Positions 8,188 through 19,246 of a stretch of 64,000 nucleotides of DNA are shown here, in pieces. The notes beneath the pieces are model-generated. The model saw nothing but the letters and a program-made list of their open reading frames with translations. It had not been told where the DNA came from and searched no databases. Source of the stretch: Myxococcales bacterium (GTDB lineage Bacteria > Myxococcota_A > Polyangia > Polyangiales > Ga0077539); the NCBI GenBank assembly GCA_013298625.1, contig JAAFIF010000021.1, forward strand, positions 1 through 64,000, given 5' to 3'. The translations under genes were made by a program, and so were the position numbers. How positions within the stretch are numbered: position 1 is the stretch's first letter; each line of letters begins with the position of its first letter.

Positions 8188-9612
8188 TCAGGTCGTGACG
8201 CCCAGCGCTTCGAGGCCGCGCGCGAAGCGGTCGACCCCTTCGAAGCCTGGGCCGAAGGTGAGCAGAAACTTCTTCGGCGAGTAGCCGGGCTGCAGCGCGT
8301 AGAGCGAGCGGAGGTGAGACTCTGCGAGCTCGCGTTGGCCCAGCCAATACGCGGACGTGGCGGCCAGCGCGAAGCCGAAGGGATACGTCGGGTGCATGGC
8401 GATCACGCTCTCGCAGTGCGCGATGGCGAGCTCGTACTCTTCTCGAAGAAAGTGCAGCGTGGCGAGGCCCGCGACGAAGGCGCGCGGCGCGAGCCTGAGC
8501 GCGTGCTTCATCCGATCGAGCCCTTCGTCGGGCCGCCCCGAGAGCACGAGCACCTGCGCGAGCAGCGCGTGAGCCGGAGAAAAGCTGGGATTTCGTCCGA
8601 TCGCGAGCTCGAGCGGCGCGATGGCCTCGTGGTGTCGTCCTCGCACTTGATGGTGGCGACCGATGAGGTAGTAGCCCTCAGCGCTGTGCGGCGCGAGGTC
8701 TACGCAGCGCTGTGCGGCGGCGAGCAGCGCGCCTTCGTCGGCGTCGGGGAGCTGGTTGAGGACCGCGTCGTAGTGACAGAGGCCGAGGCCGTAGTGCGCG
8801 AGAACGAGGTTGGGCTCGCGCGCGAGGGCGTCGGCGAAGAGCGATTGCGCGGCGCGGTTGTGGGCGACGTCGCGCGACGCTGTGCGGGTCATGCCTTCGT
8901 GGGCCATGGACCACGCGTCGATGGACTGCGGGTGCTGTGCGGGGGCGACGCGGGTGGTGATTCCGCGCATGAGCACTTCGTACGCAGTGGCGACGATGGC
9001 CTGGCAGAGCTCGTCTTGCACATGAAACAGGGAGCTCGGGGCGAGGTCGTACTGCTCGCTCCAGAGCAGGCGATTGTCTGTGCGATCGTCGAGCCGCGCG
9101 GTGACTCGCCACTGCGTGTTGGACGTGCGGAGCGTCCCGCTCACGACGAAGCGCGCGTCGAGGTCCTTCGGCGTGGTGGCGGGCGAAGCCGCGCCGAGCG
9201 GAGCGCTGCGGACCACGGGAAACCAGCACCAGCGAGAGAACAGCGTGGTGAGGTCCTCCGAGAGCGCGAGCGCTGCGCGCGCGGCGTCGGGCTCGGGCGC
9301 GAGCGCGGTGAAGGGCAGCACTGCGATGGCGGGGCGCGCGAGGACTTCTGCGACCGAGTCCGTGCGGGCCTTCCACGCGAGAAAGACGGCGGTGGCTTCG
9401 GTGCGGTTGGCCACCTGCAGCTGCGCGAGGATGTTCGACAGTTGGATGCGGACGGTGCCGGCGGAGAGGGCGAGGATGTTCGCGATCTCTTCGTTGGTGA
9501 GCCCTTTGGCGACGAGCTCGAGGATCTCTCGTCGTCGCGGCGTGAGCAGCGCGGGGCGCTGGTCGATCGAGGCTGGGTTCGCGGCTGCCGTGTGGCGCGG
9601 GAGGATCGTCAC
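8188..9612 (-). CDS. LuxR-type DNA-binding regulator with TPR-like sensor region
   Basis: This 474-residue one-component regulator has a LuxR-type HTH at its N-terminus (about 22-80: LTPRRREILELVAKGLTNEEIANILALS ... GTVRIQLSNILAQL). A domain with an IAVLPF start (about 95-230) follows, similar to segments in TolB-like/adenylate-cyclase-associated regulators. The C-terminal half is helical, TPR-like (about 270-460). The HTH is at the N-terminus, unlike classical NarL or LuxR proteins. The GTG start (9610-9612) is the longest reasonable one. It faces the Thg1 gene convergently, 17 nt apart. No target is apparent. Confidence 0.85.
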   Translation of the reverse strand: MTILPRHTAAANPASIDQRPALLTPRRREILELVAKGLTNEEIANILALSAGTVRIQLSNILAQLQVANRTEATAVFLAWKARTDSVAEVLARPAIAVLPFTALAPEPDAARAALALSEDLTTLFSRWCWFPVVRSAPLGAASPATTPKDLDARFVVSGTLRTSNTQWRVTARLDDRTDNRLLWSEQYDLAPSSLFHVQDELCQAIVATAYEVLMRGITTRVAPAQHPQSIDAWSMAHEGMTRTASRDVAHNRAAQSLFADALAREPNLVLAHYGLGLCHYDAVLNQLPDADEGALLAAAQRCVDLAPHSAEGYYLIGRHHQVRGRHHEAIAPLELAIGRNPSFSPAHALLAQVLVLSGRPDEGLDRMKHALRLAPRAFVAGLATLHFLREEYELAIAHCESVIAMHPTYPFGFALAATSAYWLGQRELAESHLRSLYALQPGYSPKKFLLTFGPGFEGVDRFARGLEALGVTT

Positions 9613-9703
9613 GAGGCTCTCAACGTCCGATGCTAGCGCGCGAGCGGAGCATCGGGACCGACGAGCTTCGCGAATTCGCAGAGAAATGGCTGGTCATGCA
9701 GAG

Positions 9704-12182
<2,479 letters not shown>

Positions 12183-12255
12183 CGAGTTTGCGTCTCACGG
12201 CATTCTCACGGTCGAGAACCGGCGCGGCGAAAGACAAGGTAGCGTTCTGAACGCA

Positions 12256-13185
12256 GTGCATCGCTTGGTGAAGCTCTCATGGGGCGTGTTGTGCGTTGCT
12301 TTGGCGGGGTGCGAGTCTCCGCAGGCCGCGGCGACGATCGCTCGTCCCGACGTGACGGTGGTCTTCGATGCTGGCGCGCTGCGGATCGAAGAACCTCGGC
12401 CGGTGGTGGTCGTCGATGCTGGCGCCGCGCGGATCGAGGGGCCGTCGCTGACGGACACGGGCGCGGACGTCAGGTCAGTGAGCGATGACGCCGCTGCGGA
12501 CGCTGTGCGACCGACGGAGGCCGAAGACGGGCCGCTCACGCTGTCCCTGAACGGAAGCGCCGATGGACCTCGCTGCGTGATGCGCGTCGAGCGCGGACAG
12601 CTGCACGCGGACTGTGACGGCGGCGCGCTCGAGTGCGCCGAGGCGGCGCGCGGTTCGGTGTCTCGTGCGGGCGAGGACGACGTGGTGTGGCTCTGCACGG
12701 CGACCGCGAACGCGGAGGTGTTCGTCGTGGTCACGACGGACCGCGAAGCGCTCTGGGGGCAGAACGCGATGGGCGACCGCGACGGGAGGATGTGCTCGGA
12801 CTACGAGGCGAGCGTCTCGTTGGTGACCGTTGCTGCTCTCTCGACGCGAGCGCTGCTGGTGAAGGCGCGAGGCTGCACCGAGCCGGGCCAGACCGTCGAT
12901 CGCGATCACCTGTGGATCTGGCGCGGCAGCATGATGCGCGTCGCGTCGTCGGAGTTCGTGTGCACGTATCTCGACACGCGCGTGGGGCCTTCGACCGGGC
13001 TGCGAGGGCAGTATTCGTGCGAGGGCACGTACATCGAGGCGCCGACGCCGAGCGCGTTCAACAAGGTCGGGCGCGGCGTGGCGGTGCGGCAGCGCGGCTT
13101 GGGTGCGGGGCGGCTGATGATGGGCCGCGGGCACGTTCAGGCGCGGTTTGCGTGGAGCGAGGCGCTCGAGGCGCTGGGCGAGTGA
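12256..13185 (+). CDS. Putative lipoprotein, unknown function
   Basis: A 309-residue protein starting with GTG. The signal peptide ends at CVALAGC (Cys19). A low-complexity region (about 25-90) holds two similar segments (VVFDAGALRIEEPRP and VVVDAGAARIEGPSL), an internal repeat. The rest is a compact domain with several Cys residues (CDGGALECAE, MCSDYEAS, KARGCTEPGQ, FSCEGTY-like). No family recognised. The next gene is convergent with a 34-nt gap. Confidence 0.75.
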   Translation: MHRLVKLSWGVLCVALAGCESPQAAATIARPDVTVVFDAGALRIEEPRPVVVVDAGAARIEGPSLTDTGADVRSVSDDAAADAVRPTEAEDGPLTLSLNGSADGPRCVMRVERGQLHADCDGGALECAEAARGSVSRAGEDDVVWLCTATANAEVFVVVTTDREALWGQNAMGDRDGRMCSDYEASVSLVTVAALSTRALLVKARGCTEPGQTVDRDHLWIWRGSMMRVASSEFVCTYLDTRVGPSTGLRGQYSCEGTYIEAPTPSAFNKVGRGVAVRQRGLGAGRLMMGRGHVQARFAWSEALEALGE

Positions 13186-13219
13186 GCGCCGCGGGGGACT
13201 TGATTACGTGTGTGTGGCA

Positions 13220-14509
13220 TCAACGCAGCGTGACGCGCACCCCATCGAGCGCGATCGCGCCGAGCCGAAGCGAGTATCGCTCGGTCGCGTAGCGGGTGGC
13301 GAGGGGCGGCAGGGACACCGAGCGGTCGACGAGGATGCCGGTGAGGGCGGAGTCTTCAGCGAGCTTCGAGGCGATGTTGACGGGGTCTCCGGCGATTTCG
13401 CGGGCGGGGGCGCTGGCATTGGCGCGGTCGAGGTCGAACACGAAGACCTCGCCGCGGGCGACGGCGATGCGGGCGTCGGGCGCGTTGGCGCTGAGCTCTT
13501 CTTCGAGCGCGAGCGCGAACTGGACGGCGTCTGCGTCGCGCTCGAACAGGGCGATGGCGATGGCTCCGTTGGACTTCACGAGGTCGCCGCCGAGCCGCTC
13601 GACGGTGCGACGGATGAGCGCGTCGACCACGGCGAGCTCGGTGAACGCGTCGAGCAGACGGAGCCTCGCGCCCGGCGCGGCCTGGACGAACACCACCGCG
13701 CGCTGCCTTCGGTGCTCGGCGAAGGGCATGGCAGCGAGCTCGGCGACCGTGTGCGATCGCAGCGTGTCGAGAAAGTGCTTCGAGAACGGCGCTGGATAAT
13801 CCGCACCCGCGTCCGGTGTGTCGACGAACGCGCACGCGCCGAACTGGGTCGTGACGTGAAGGGGGATCGCGGCGCGGGCCGGGGCGCAGCGCGCGGTGAG
13901 CGCGCGGTGGCGGGGTGCCATGCGCGCGTACGTTGATTCTGTGCTCAGTATTTCTCCGCCTCGGGTGAGCTCTTCGGCGACGTGCTCGATGCTGTCTGCT
14001 TGTTCACCAAAGAGCCCGCCCGCGAGGCGGTAGCACTCGCCGACATGCACGCCGATGCCCACTTGAACGGTGCGCGATGCGATGCGGCGCTGCGCTTCGA
14101 AGAGCTGGTCGAGGACCGCTGCGGGCTCGATCGACTCGTCGAAGAAGAGCTGAGAATTGTCCGCGGTCCACACGCCGATGGCCTCGCCGCCGATCGCTCG
14201 GCCGAGGGCGAAGAGGATCTCTTTGGGCTCGGAGATCAGCTTGAGGACCGCGGCGAGGGGCAGCCGTTGGGTGAGCGACGAGAGGCCGGCGGAGTCGGTT
14301 GCGACGATGGTTCCGCGGACGAGAAAGGGGGCGAGGAGGCGCTGGTGGATCGCGGGGGTTCGGTCCGAGGCGCTCCATTCGAGGACGAGGTCGCGGGGCA
14401 GGTCGCCGGCGATGTCCTGGGCGAGGTCGGTGATCGAGAGCCTCGACGGGGCCGGAGCGAGCTGCGGTGGTTGCGCCAACGATCGGACCTTTCGTCGGAT
14501 TCGTAGCAT
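13220..14509 (-). CDS. Protein with two degenerate nucleotide-cyclase-like domains
   Basis: A 429-residue protein in which two regions resemble class III adenylate/guanylate cyclase domains. Domain 1 (about 64-200) has RGTIVATDSAGLSSL, with Asp72 at the first metal position, and GIGVHVGECYRLAGGLFG ... GGEILST. Domain 2 (about 267-400) has LVKSNGAIAIALF where an active enzyme has a GD metal site, then GDPVNIASKLAEDS. Key catalytic residues look absent in both, so it is probably a signal-binding pseudo-cyclase rather than a cAMP producer (inference). There is no signal peptide or membrane span. Its start codon is only 18 nt from the start of the divergent lipoprotein gene. Confidence 0.72.
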   Translation of the reverse strand: MLRIRRKVRSLAQPPQLAPAPSRLSITDLAQDIAGDLPRDLVLEWSASDRTPAIHQRLLAPFLVRGTIVATDSAGLSSLTQRLPLAAVLKLISEPKEILFALGRAIGGEAIGVWTADNSQLFFDESIEPAAVLDQLFEAQRRIASRTVQVGIGVHVGECYRLAGGLFGEQADSIEHVAEELTRGGEILSTESTYARMAPRHRALTARCAPARAAIPLHVTTQFGACAFVDTPDAGADYPAPFSKHFLDTLRSHTVAELAAMPFAEHRRQRAVVFVQAAPGARLRLLDAFTELAVVDALIRRTVERLGGDLVKSNGAIAIALFERDADAVQFALALEEELSANAPDARIAVARGEVFVFDLDRANASAPAREIAGDPVNIASKLAEDSALTGILVDRSVSLPPLATRYATERYSLRLGAIALDGVRVTLR

Positions 14510-14527
14510 CGCGCTACACTCGTGCGC

Positions 14528-15439
14528 ATGCAGCTTCGTTGTCGTTTGCTTGTGGCATGGCTCGCGTCGAGCGCCGTCGCTTGCGTGGGCATCGACGAAG
14601 GGCCCGTGCGGCGCGACGGCGGACGCGACAGCGCCGCGGCGGACAGCGGGTCGCTGATGGACAGCGGCGTCCGGCAGGACACGGGGGTGGCGATCGACGT
14701 CGCGACGGATCGCGGCGTCGTGGTCGGCCCCGACGTGGTGAGCGACACGGGTGTGCTGACGGACACGGGCGTGCTCGTGGACACTGGCGTCGCGGTGGAC
14801 AGCGGATCGCTGTGCTCACCGGCGTGCCGCGCGGGGCATCGATGCATCTCGGGGCTCTGCCTCTGCGGGATGAGCGGGACGTGCGCGGCGTCGCAAGAGT
14901 GTTGCGGCGACGCGTGCATCGACGTGCGAAGCGACGTGCGAAACTGCGGGAGCTGCGGCAACGCGTGTCCTGCAGGGCAGTTCTGCAGCGCGGGGACGTG
15001 CACGGCGACCCCTGTGTGCGCTCCTGCGTGTGACATGGCGCAGGGCGAGCGCTGCGTGGCGCCGGGGATCTGCGCGTGCGGCGCGTCGGGGGCGGCGTGT
15101 CCTGCGGGGCAGGTGTGCAACGCGGGCGTGTGCGGCTCGGGCTGCCCGGGCGGCTGCCCCACGGGCGAGACCTGCTCGGGCCGCGCCTGCGTCTGCGGAA
15201 CGACCGGGGCCACGTGCCCCGCCGGAACCGAGTGTCGCTCGGGCCGCTGCGTCGATCCCAACGCGTGCGACCCGCCGTGCGGCGCGGGCCTGACCTGCTG
15301 CAACCGCGCGTGCGTCAACACTCGAACGGACCGCAACAACTGCGGTCGCTGCGGGACGCGCTGCTCGCCGATCATCGAGAACTGCTGCGCGCCGCTGGGC
15401 TTGGGCTCGCCGCAGTGCACGCCGATTCTGTTCTGCTGA
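14528..15439 (+). CDS. Cys-rich repeat lipoprotein
   Basis: A 303-residue lipoprotein: the signal peptide ends at ASSAVAC (Cys19). A Asp/Ser/Gly/Val-rich linker (about 28-95) with repeated DTGV units follows, then about 200 residues with many Cys in short CxxxC modules (for example NCGSCGNACPAGQFCSAGTC). Such modules are typical of myxobacterial surface proteins and probably form disulfide-linked EGF-like or EB-like units. The function is unknown. The ATG at 14528 is preferred over a GTG at 14522. The gene is divergent from the cyclase-like gene with hardly any promoter space. Confidence 0.82.
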   Translation: MQLRCRLLVAWLASSAVACVGIDEGPVRRDGGRDSAAADSGSLMDSGVRQDTGVAIDVATDRGVVVGPDVVSDTGVLTDTGVLVDTGVAVDSGSLCSPACRAGHRCISGLCLCGMSGTCAASQECCGDACIDVRSDVRNCGSCGNACPAGQFCSAGTCTATPVCAPACDMAQGERCVAPGICACGASGAACPAGQVCNAGVCGSGCPGGCPTGETCSGRACVCGTTGATCPAGTECRSGRCVDPNACDPPCGAGLTCCNRACVNTRTDRNNCGRCGTRCSPIIENCCAPLGLGSPQCTPILFC

Positions 15440-15487
15440 GCGGGCGTCGGTGGTGACAACGCGCGCCGCGTTCACGATGATCGGCGC

Positions 15488-16099
15488 GTGAAGATCTACT
15501 ACACGCCGACCTCACCGTTTGTTCGCAAGGTCCTCGTGTGCGCGCGCGAGCTGGGGCTCGCGGATCGCATCGAGACCGAGCTGCTGAGACCGACGCCCAC
15601 CAAGGCGGACCCGACGCTGTCGAAGGCCAACCCGCTCAACAAGATTCCCGCGCTGGTGCTCGACGATGGGAGCACGCTCTACGACTCGCCCGTCATCTGC
15701 GAGTACCTCGGGACGCTCGCCGAAGGGCCTTCGTTGGTGCCCGCGTCGGGGCCCGATCGTTGGCGGGTGCTTCGACAGCAAGCGCTGTGCGACGGCATCC
15801 TCGACGCAGGCATCCTGCACTTCTACGAGAAGGCCCATCGCCCCAACAACCTCTGGTGGAACCCATGGCTCGACGGCCAGCGCGAGAAGGCCACGCAGGG
15901 CTTGGATGCGCTCGAGTCCGAGGTCGAGACGTTCGGCGCGACCGTGGACCTCGCGCAGATTTGCGCGGGCGTCACGCTGGGCTGGCTCGAGTTTCGTGAC
16001 GTGTTCGGCGAGCTCCGATCGAGCCGACCGAAGCTGTTTCGCTGGTACGACCGCTTCGCCGAGCGGCCGTCGATGGTGGCGACGATCCCCCACGCATGA
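15488..16099 (+). CDS. Glutathione S-transferase (YibF-like)
   Basis: A 203-residue soluble protein with a thioredoxin-like N-terminal domain (1-80: MKIYYTPTSPFVRKV, NPLNKIPALVLDDG, then YDSPVICEYLG for gamma-glutamyl binding). An all-helical C-terminal domain follows (DLAQICAGVTLGWLEFR). Ser9 in TSPF is the likely glutathione-activating residue. The length and motifs match YibF-type GSTs. The start is GTG at 15488. Its TGA stop lies inside a TGACC-GCG-GGTCA palindrome. Confidence 0.88.
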   Translation: MKIYYTPTSPFVRKVLVCARELGLADRIETELLRPTPTKADPTLSKANPLNKIPALVLDDGSTLYDSPVICEYLGTLAEGPSLVPASGPDRWRVLRQQALCDGILDAGILHFYEKAHRPNNLWWNPWLDGQREKATQGLDALESEVETFGATVDLAQICAGVTLGWLEFRDVFGELRSSRPKLFRWYDRFAERPSMVATIPHA

Positions 16100-16139
16100 C
16101 CGCGGGTCACGCTGAAAAACAACTGGTGACCGCGGGTCA
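16097..16139. repeat. Twin palindromes covering both stop codons of convergent genes
   Basis: The same 13-bp sequence TGACCGCGGGTCA (5-bp arms, GCG centre) occurs at 16097-16109 and 16127-16139. The first includes the stop of the GST gene and the second the stop of the convergent lipoprotein gene. The two copies can also pair imperfectly with each other around an A-rich loop. A bidirectional terminator role is possible, although no T-tract follows. Confidence 0.55.
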
Positions 16140-17465
16140 GTTGGCACGCAGTCTCTGTGTCTCCCACGGCCCGTCGGCGCCTGCGCGGGATCGCACTTCG
16201 GCGTCGCCGTCGGGTTGATCAACGAGCAATCGAACGACGGGGCCGGTGGGGGAGGCGTCGATCATCGCGTCGACGAGCGTTCCGGTGAAGGGAGGCACGA
16301 CCGTGGTGGTCCAACGCGCGCCTGCGAGCGTCGAGAGGTTGAGGCGCGAGGGGTCGTCGCGTTCGCTCCAGAGCACGGTGAGCGGGTCCGCCCCGATGGC
16401 CCGCGCGGTCGCGGTCGACTCGCTGGCGATCGCCGGCAGCGCCGACCAGCGACGAGACGCCGGCTCGTAGCGAGCGACGCGCAGCGAGTAGCGCGCGGCG
16501 CCCCCGGCGGTGTCGCGTGCGCTCCACGCGGCGAGGACGGTGTCTTTGTACGGGACGAGCTGAGACCAGCCGGGAGCGCTGTTGCCTTCAGCAGAGTCGA
16601 AGGCGAGCCAGCCGAGCGCGCTGACCGTGGGCGTCGCGCTCGCGTACGTGACGGCTTCGATGGGGCAACGCACGACGTCGGCGACGCGAGGACAGCGCGG
16701 TCGGAGGATCGCGGTGGTGGCGTTCGTCGCGCGCGCGGCGACGACGGGCTCGGGGGCGGCTTCGACGGTGGCTGCGTTGGCGGTGGTTACTACGTGGGTC
16801 GCGCACGGGCGTCCGCCCCAGCGGTGCTCGCCCTCTGCGCACGCGGCGAACACCGCCGCGGGGCCTGCTGCGCTCGTGACGATCGTGCTCGGATCGATCG
16901 CGCGCGCGGTTTCTCCTGCGCCGACGGTCCTGCGCAGCAGCGCGGCGAGCGGTGGTGCGACCGGCGCCCATCCGTCGCGCGCGAGCGTTGTGGGCTGCGC
17001 GCTTTCGTCGAGCGGGATCGCTACGATCGCGCGCGAATCGAGCACCAGCCACGAGCCCGTGCTGGGGTCGACGGGCGCGCTTCGAGCGCCGCCCGCTTCG
17101 ACGCGAAGCACCCGGTGATCGGGCCTGCGTTCGATCAGCCGCGAGGGGGCGGCGATCGCGGTCGTCGCCGGTGTTGTGGCTGCGAGCGCGCCGAGCGTGG
17201 GGCGGATCTCTTCGTCTTCGGTTCGCGACGCGACCCGCACGACGGCGATGGTGTCGCCATCGGCGCTGCGCGCGAGGGCGATCGGGACGGTGCGCATCGT
17301 CGCCGAGGCATCGCGAACGATCTGTGAATTCGCAGACGAATCGACGGCCGGCGCCGACGCGTCGCCGAGCGAAGGCGTGTGTGCGTCGACGTTGACGTTG
17401 GGCGCTGCGCGCGTGCACGCCGCGAGCGCGATGGCTGCGAGCGCAAATCCGGACGAGTGGCTCAC
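16137..17465 (-). CDS. Putative lipoprotein, unknown function
   Basis: A 442-residue lipoprotein starting with GTG: the signal peptide ends at AIALAAC (Cys17), followed by a linker rich in Ala/Asp/Ser. The remainder is beta-rich with repeated Ala/Thr-rich strands that may form a propeller-like fold (for example VLAAWSARDTAGGAARY and LTVLWSERDDPSR). No family recognised. The GTG start overlaps the stop of the upstream zinc-finger protein gene by 4 nt (GTGA), so the two are translationally coupled and probably work together. Confidence 0.75.
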   Translation of the reverse strand: MSHSSGFALAAIALAACTRAAPNVNVDAHTPSLGDASAPAVDSSANSQIVRDASATMRTVPIALARSADGDTIAVVRVASRTEDEEIRPTLGALAATTPATTAIAAPSRLIERRPDHRVLRVEAGGARSAPVDPSTGSWLVLDSRAIVAIPLDESAQPTTLARDGWAPVAPPLAALLRRTVGAGETARAIDPSTIVTSAAGPAAVFAACAEGEHRWGGRPCATHVVTTANAATVEAAPEPVVAARATNATTAILRPRCPRVADVVRCPIEAVTYASATPTVSALGWLAFDSAEGNSAPGWSQLVPYKDTVLAAWSARDTAGGAARYSLRVARYEPASRRWSALPAIASESTATARAIGADPLTVLWSERDDPSRLNLSTLAGARWTTTVVPPFTGTLVDAMIDASPTGPVVRLLVDQPDGDAEVRSRAGADGPWETQRLRAN

Positions 17466-19024
17466 GAAGGGTCCTCCTCGGGGCTCTTCTTTTTCTTCTT
17501 CTTCGCCTTGTACGCGCGCGCCTCGATGCTGAGCGCGAGCGCGACGAGCTCGGACTTCTGCGGGTCCTTGGCCTTGAGCGGCTCGGCCGCAGCGCGCAGG
17601 CGCTCGGCGATTGCATCGTTGGCGCAGCGGGCGAGCAGCGGCCTGAGCGCGTCGCGTCGCAGCTTCGAGCCTGGCTCGTGCAGGATCCCGTCGACGACCA
17701 GGTCATCGAGCGCGTCGAAGCCCCACTGCTTCAAGATCGCGTGAGCGAGGGCGAAGTGCTTCAACCGCCCGCGGCCGGGCTCGTCGAACATCGAGCGTGC
17801 GCACTGTGCGATGGCCTCGACCGGGCCGCTCGGCGCGTACGTCAGCAAGAACGCCAGCGCGTAGTCCCGCGACGACGGCTCCTCTGCGCATGCGAGCGCC
17901 GCGGCGAACGCGCGCTCGGTGAGCGCGGGCGAGAGCTTGAGCGTCGTGCCCGGCAGCTTGAGCGAGACCTCTTGCACGAAATTGCGCCACAGGGCGGCGT
18001 ACTGATCGAGCGAGCGCTCGCGGATGGCGGTCTCGACGGCGACGAGGGCGTTCTCGATGCTGTCGGCGAGGCTGCGGGCGATGGGCCCTTCGGCGCGCTG
18101 ACCGTCGAGCAGCGCGACGAACTCTCGCAGCGCTTGCTCGTCGAGCTTGTCCGAGCAAAAGACCGGCGCTTCGTCGGCGCGAAATCCGACGCGCTCGAGC
18201 TCTGTGCGCAGCTCGAGCACCTTGGCGTCGCGCGTGGCGGGGTCGCGCGTCTCGGGGCCGAGGATCCACAGCGCAGGAGCGGGCGCGCCGAGCGAGCGCA
18301 GGACGCCGAGCTTCTCGCGCTGGTTCTTGACGATTTTGACAGAGGCGATCGAGAGGTAGACCGTCGCGACCAAGGGTTGCGACGGGTCCGTCGCGACGTC
18401 GTCGGTCATGCGTCCTCCGAAGGACGTGAAGGCGTACTCGCGCAGGGGCGAGGCGAAGGTCTGGTCGTGGGTGGCGTGGTCGAAGGCGAGCCACGCCCAG
18501 CTCGTCGACGAGCTGCCCGAGCCGATGACCAGGACCGAGACGCGGGGCCTTCCTTTGCGGTCCATCGCGGGCTCGACGCGCTCGACGGCGTCGCCGTTGA
18601 CCGTGCGTCCCCCGGCGCGCGCGCGGGCGATGGCGTTGGCGACGCGGCGACGCTGCAGTCCCTTGCGATAGAGCTGCTCGAGCTGATCGTCGCGCCTCTT
18701 GCAGCGCTGAAGCAGCGTCGTGGTGGAGTGCAGGTACACGTCGAGCGCGCAGTCGGGGTGGTGCCAGACGGTGTTGCGCGCGTTGCGATAGGCGTCGAGA
18801 GGCTCTTCGTCGCGCTCGAGCTCGAGCTCGAGCAACGCCGGGTCGAACGAGCCCGGGTTCGATGCGAGCGCGGGCGCTTCGGGGACGACATCGTCGTAGG
18901 GAGCGTACAGGTCGATGATCATCGACTCGATCGCCAGCGAGCCGGGGACGACGGTCTCGTCGCAGCGGTAGCACTGGATGGGTCGGTCGGGGACCGTCGC
19001 GAGGCGTTGATCAAAAGTGCGCAA
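17462..19024 (-). CDS. Protein with PARP-type split zinc-finger motif, function unknown
   Basis: About 520 residues. The N-terminal pattern Cys18-x2-Cys21 (CYRC) and His89-x2-Cys92 (HHPDC) matches the C-x2-C ... H-x2-C layout of PARP-type DNA/RNA-nick-binding zinc fingers, with a longer insert; this is a pattern match, not a confirmed domain. The middle (about 165-330) is alpha/beta with VSVLVIGSGSSSTSWAW. The C-terminal part is helical and ends in a Lys run (AKKKKKKSPEEDPS). No ATG/GTG lies near the motif; TTG at 19022-19024 is the best start, and a downstream ATG would lose Cys18 and Cys21. It is coupled to the lipoprotein gene and divergent from the VWA/ARPP-2-like pair. Confidence 0.68.
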   Translation of the reverse strand: MRTFDQRLATVPDRPIQCYRCDETVVPGSLAIESMIIDLYAPYDDVVPEAPALASNPGSFDPALLELELERDEEPLDAYRNARNTVWHHPDCALDVYLHSTTTLLQRCKRRDDQLEQLYRKGLQRRRVANAIARARAGGRTVNGDAVERVEPAMDRKGRPRVSVLVIGSGSSSTSWAWLAFDHATHDQTFASPLREYAFTSFGGRMTDDVATDPSQPLVATVYLSIASVKIVKNQREKLGVLRSLGAPAPALWILGPETRDPATRDAKVLELRTELERVGFRADEAPVFCSDKLDEQALREFVALLDGQRAEGPIARSLADSIENALVAVETAIRERSLDQYAALWRNFVQEVSLKLPGTTLKLSPALTERAFAAALACAEEPSSRDYALAFLLTYAPSGPVEAIAQCARSMFDEPGRGRLKHFALAHAILKQWGFDALDDLVVDGILHEPGSKLRRDALRPLLARCANDAIAERLRAAAEPLKAKDPQKSELVALALSIEARAYKAKKKKKKSPEEDPS

Positions 19025-19107
19025 GGCTCTGTGAGTGTGACCGATGCAGCAGGGCGCTTTACAGCGGGATCCGCCGGACTCATCATCGCGCTCGCCCGGC
19101 GGGCCTT

Positions 19108-19160
19108 CGAGGTGACTTTCGAAACGACTTCTGAAAGCCGAGCTTCGCTCCGTCACCTCG
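19108..19160. promoter_or_regulatory. Inverted repeat in the divergent promoter region
   Basis: CGAGGTGAC (19108-19116) is perfectly repeated in inverted orientation as GTCACCTCG (19152-19160). Inside it CTTTC (19116-19120) can pair with GAAAG (19133-19137). It lies between the divergently oriented zinc-finger and VWA protein genes, where a shared operator would be expected. Role inferred from position only. Confidence 0.4.
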
Positions 19161-19246
19161 GCCTTTCCCCCGGGTATTTTACTCTGCTGCGACGCTGACG
19201 TGATGGACGTCGGCGCGCGGCGGTCTTGTCCGAAGGGCCCGAAGCT

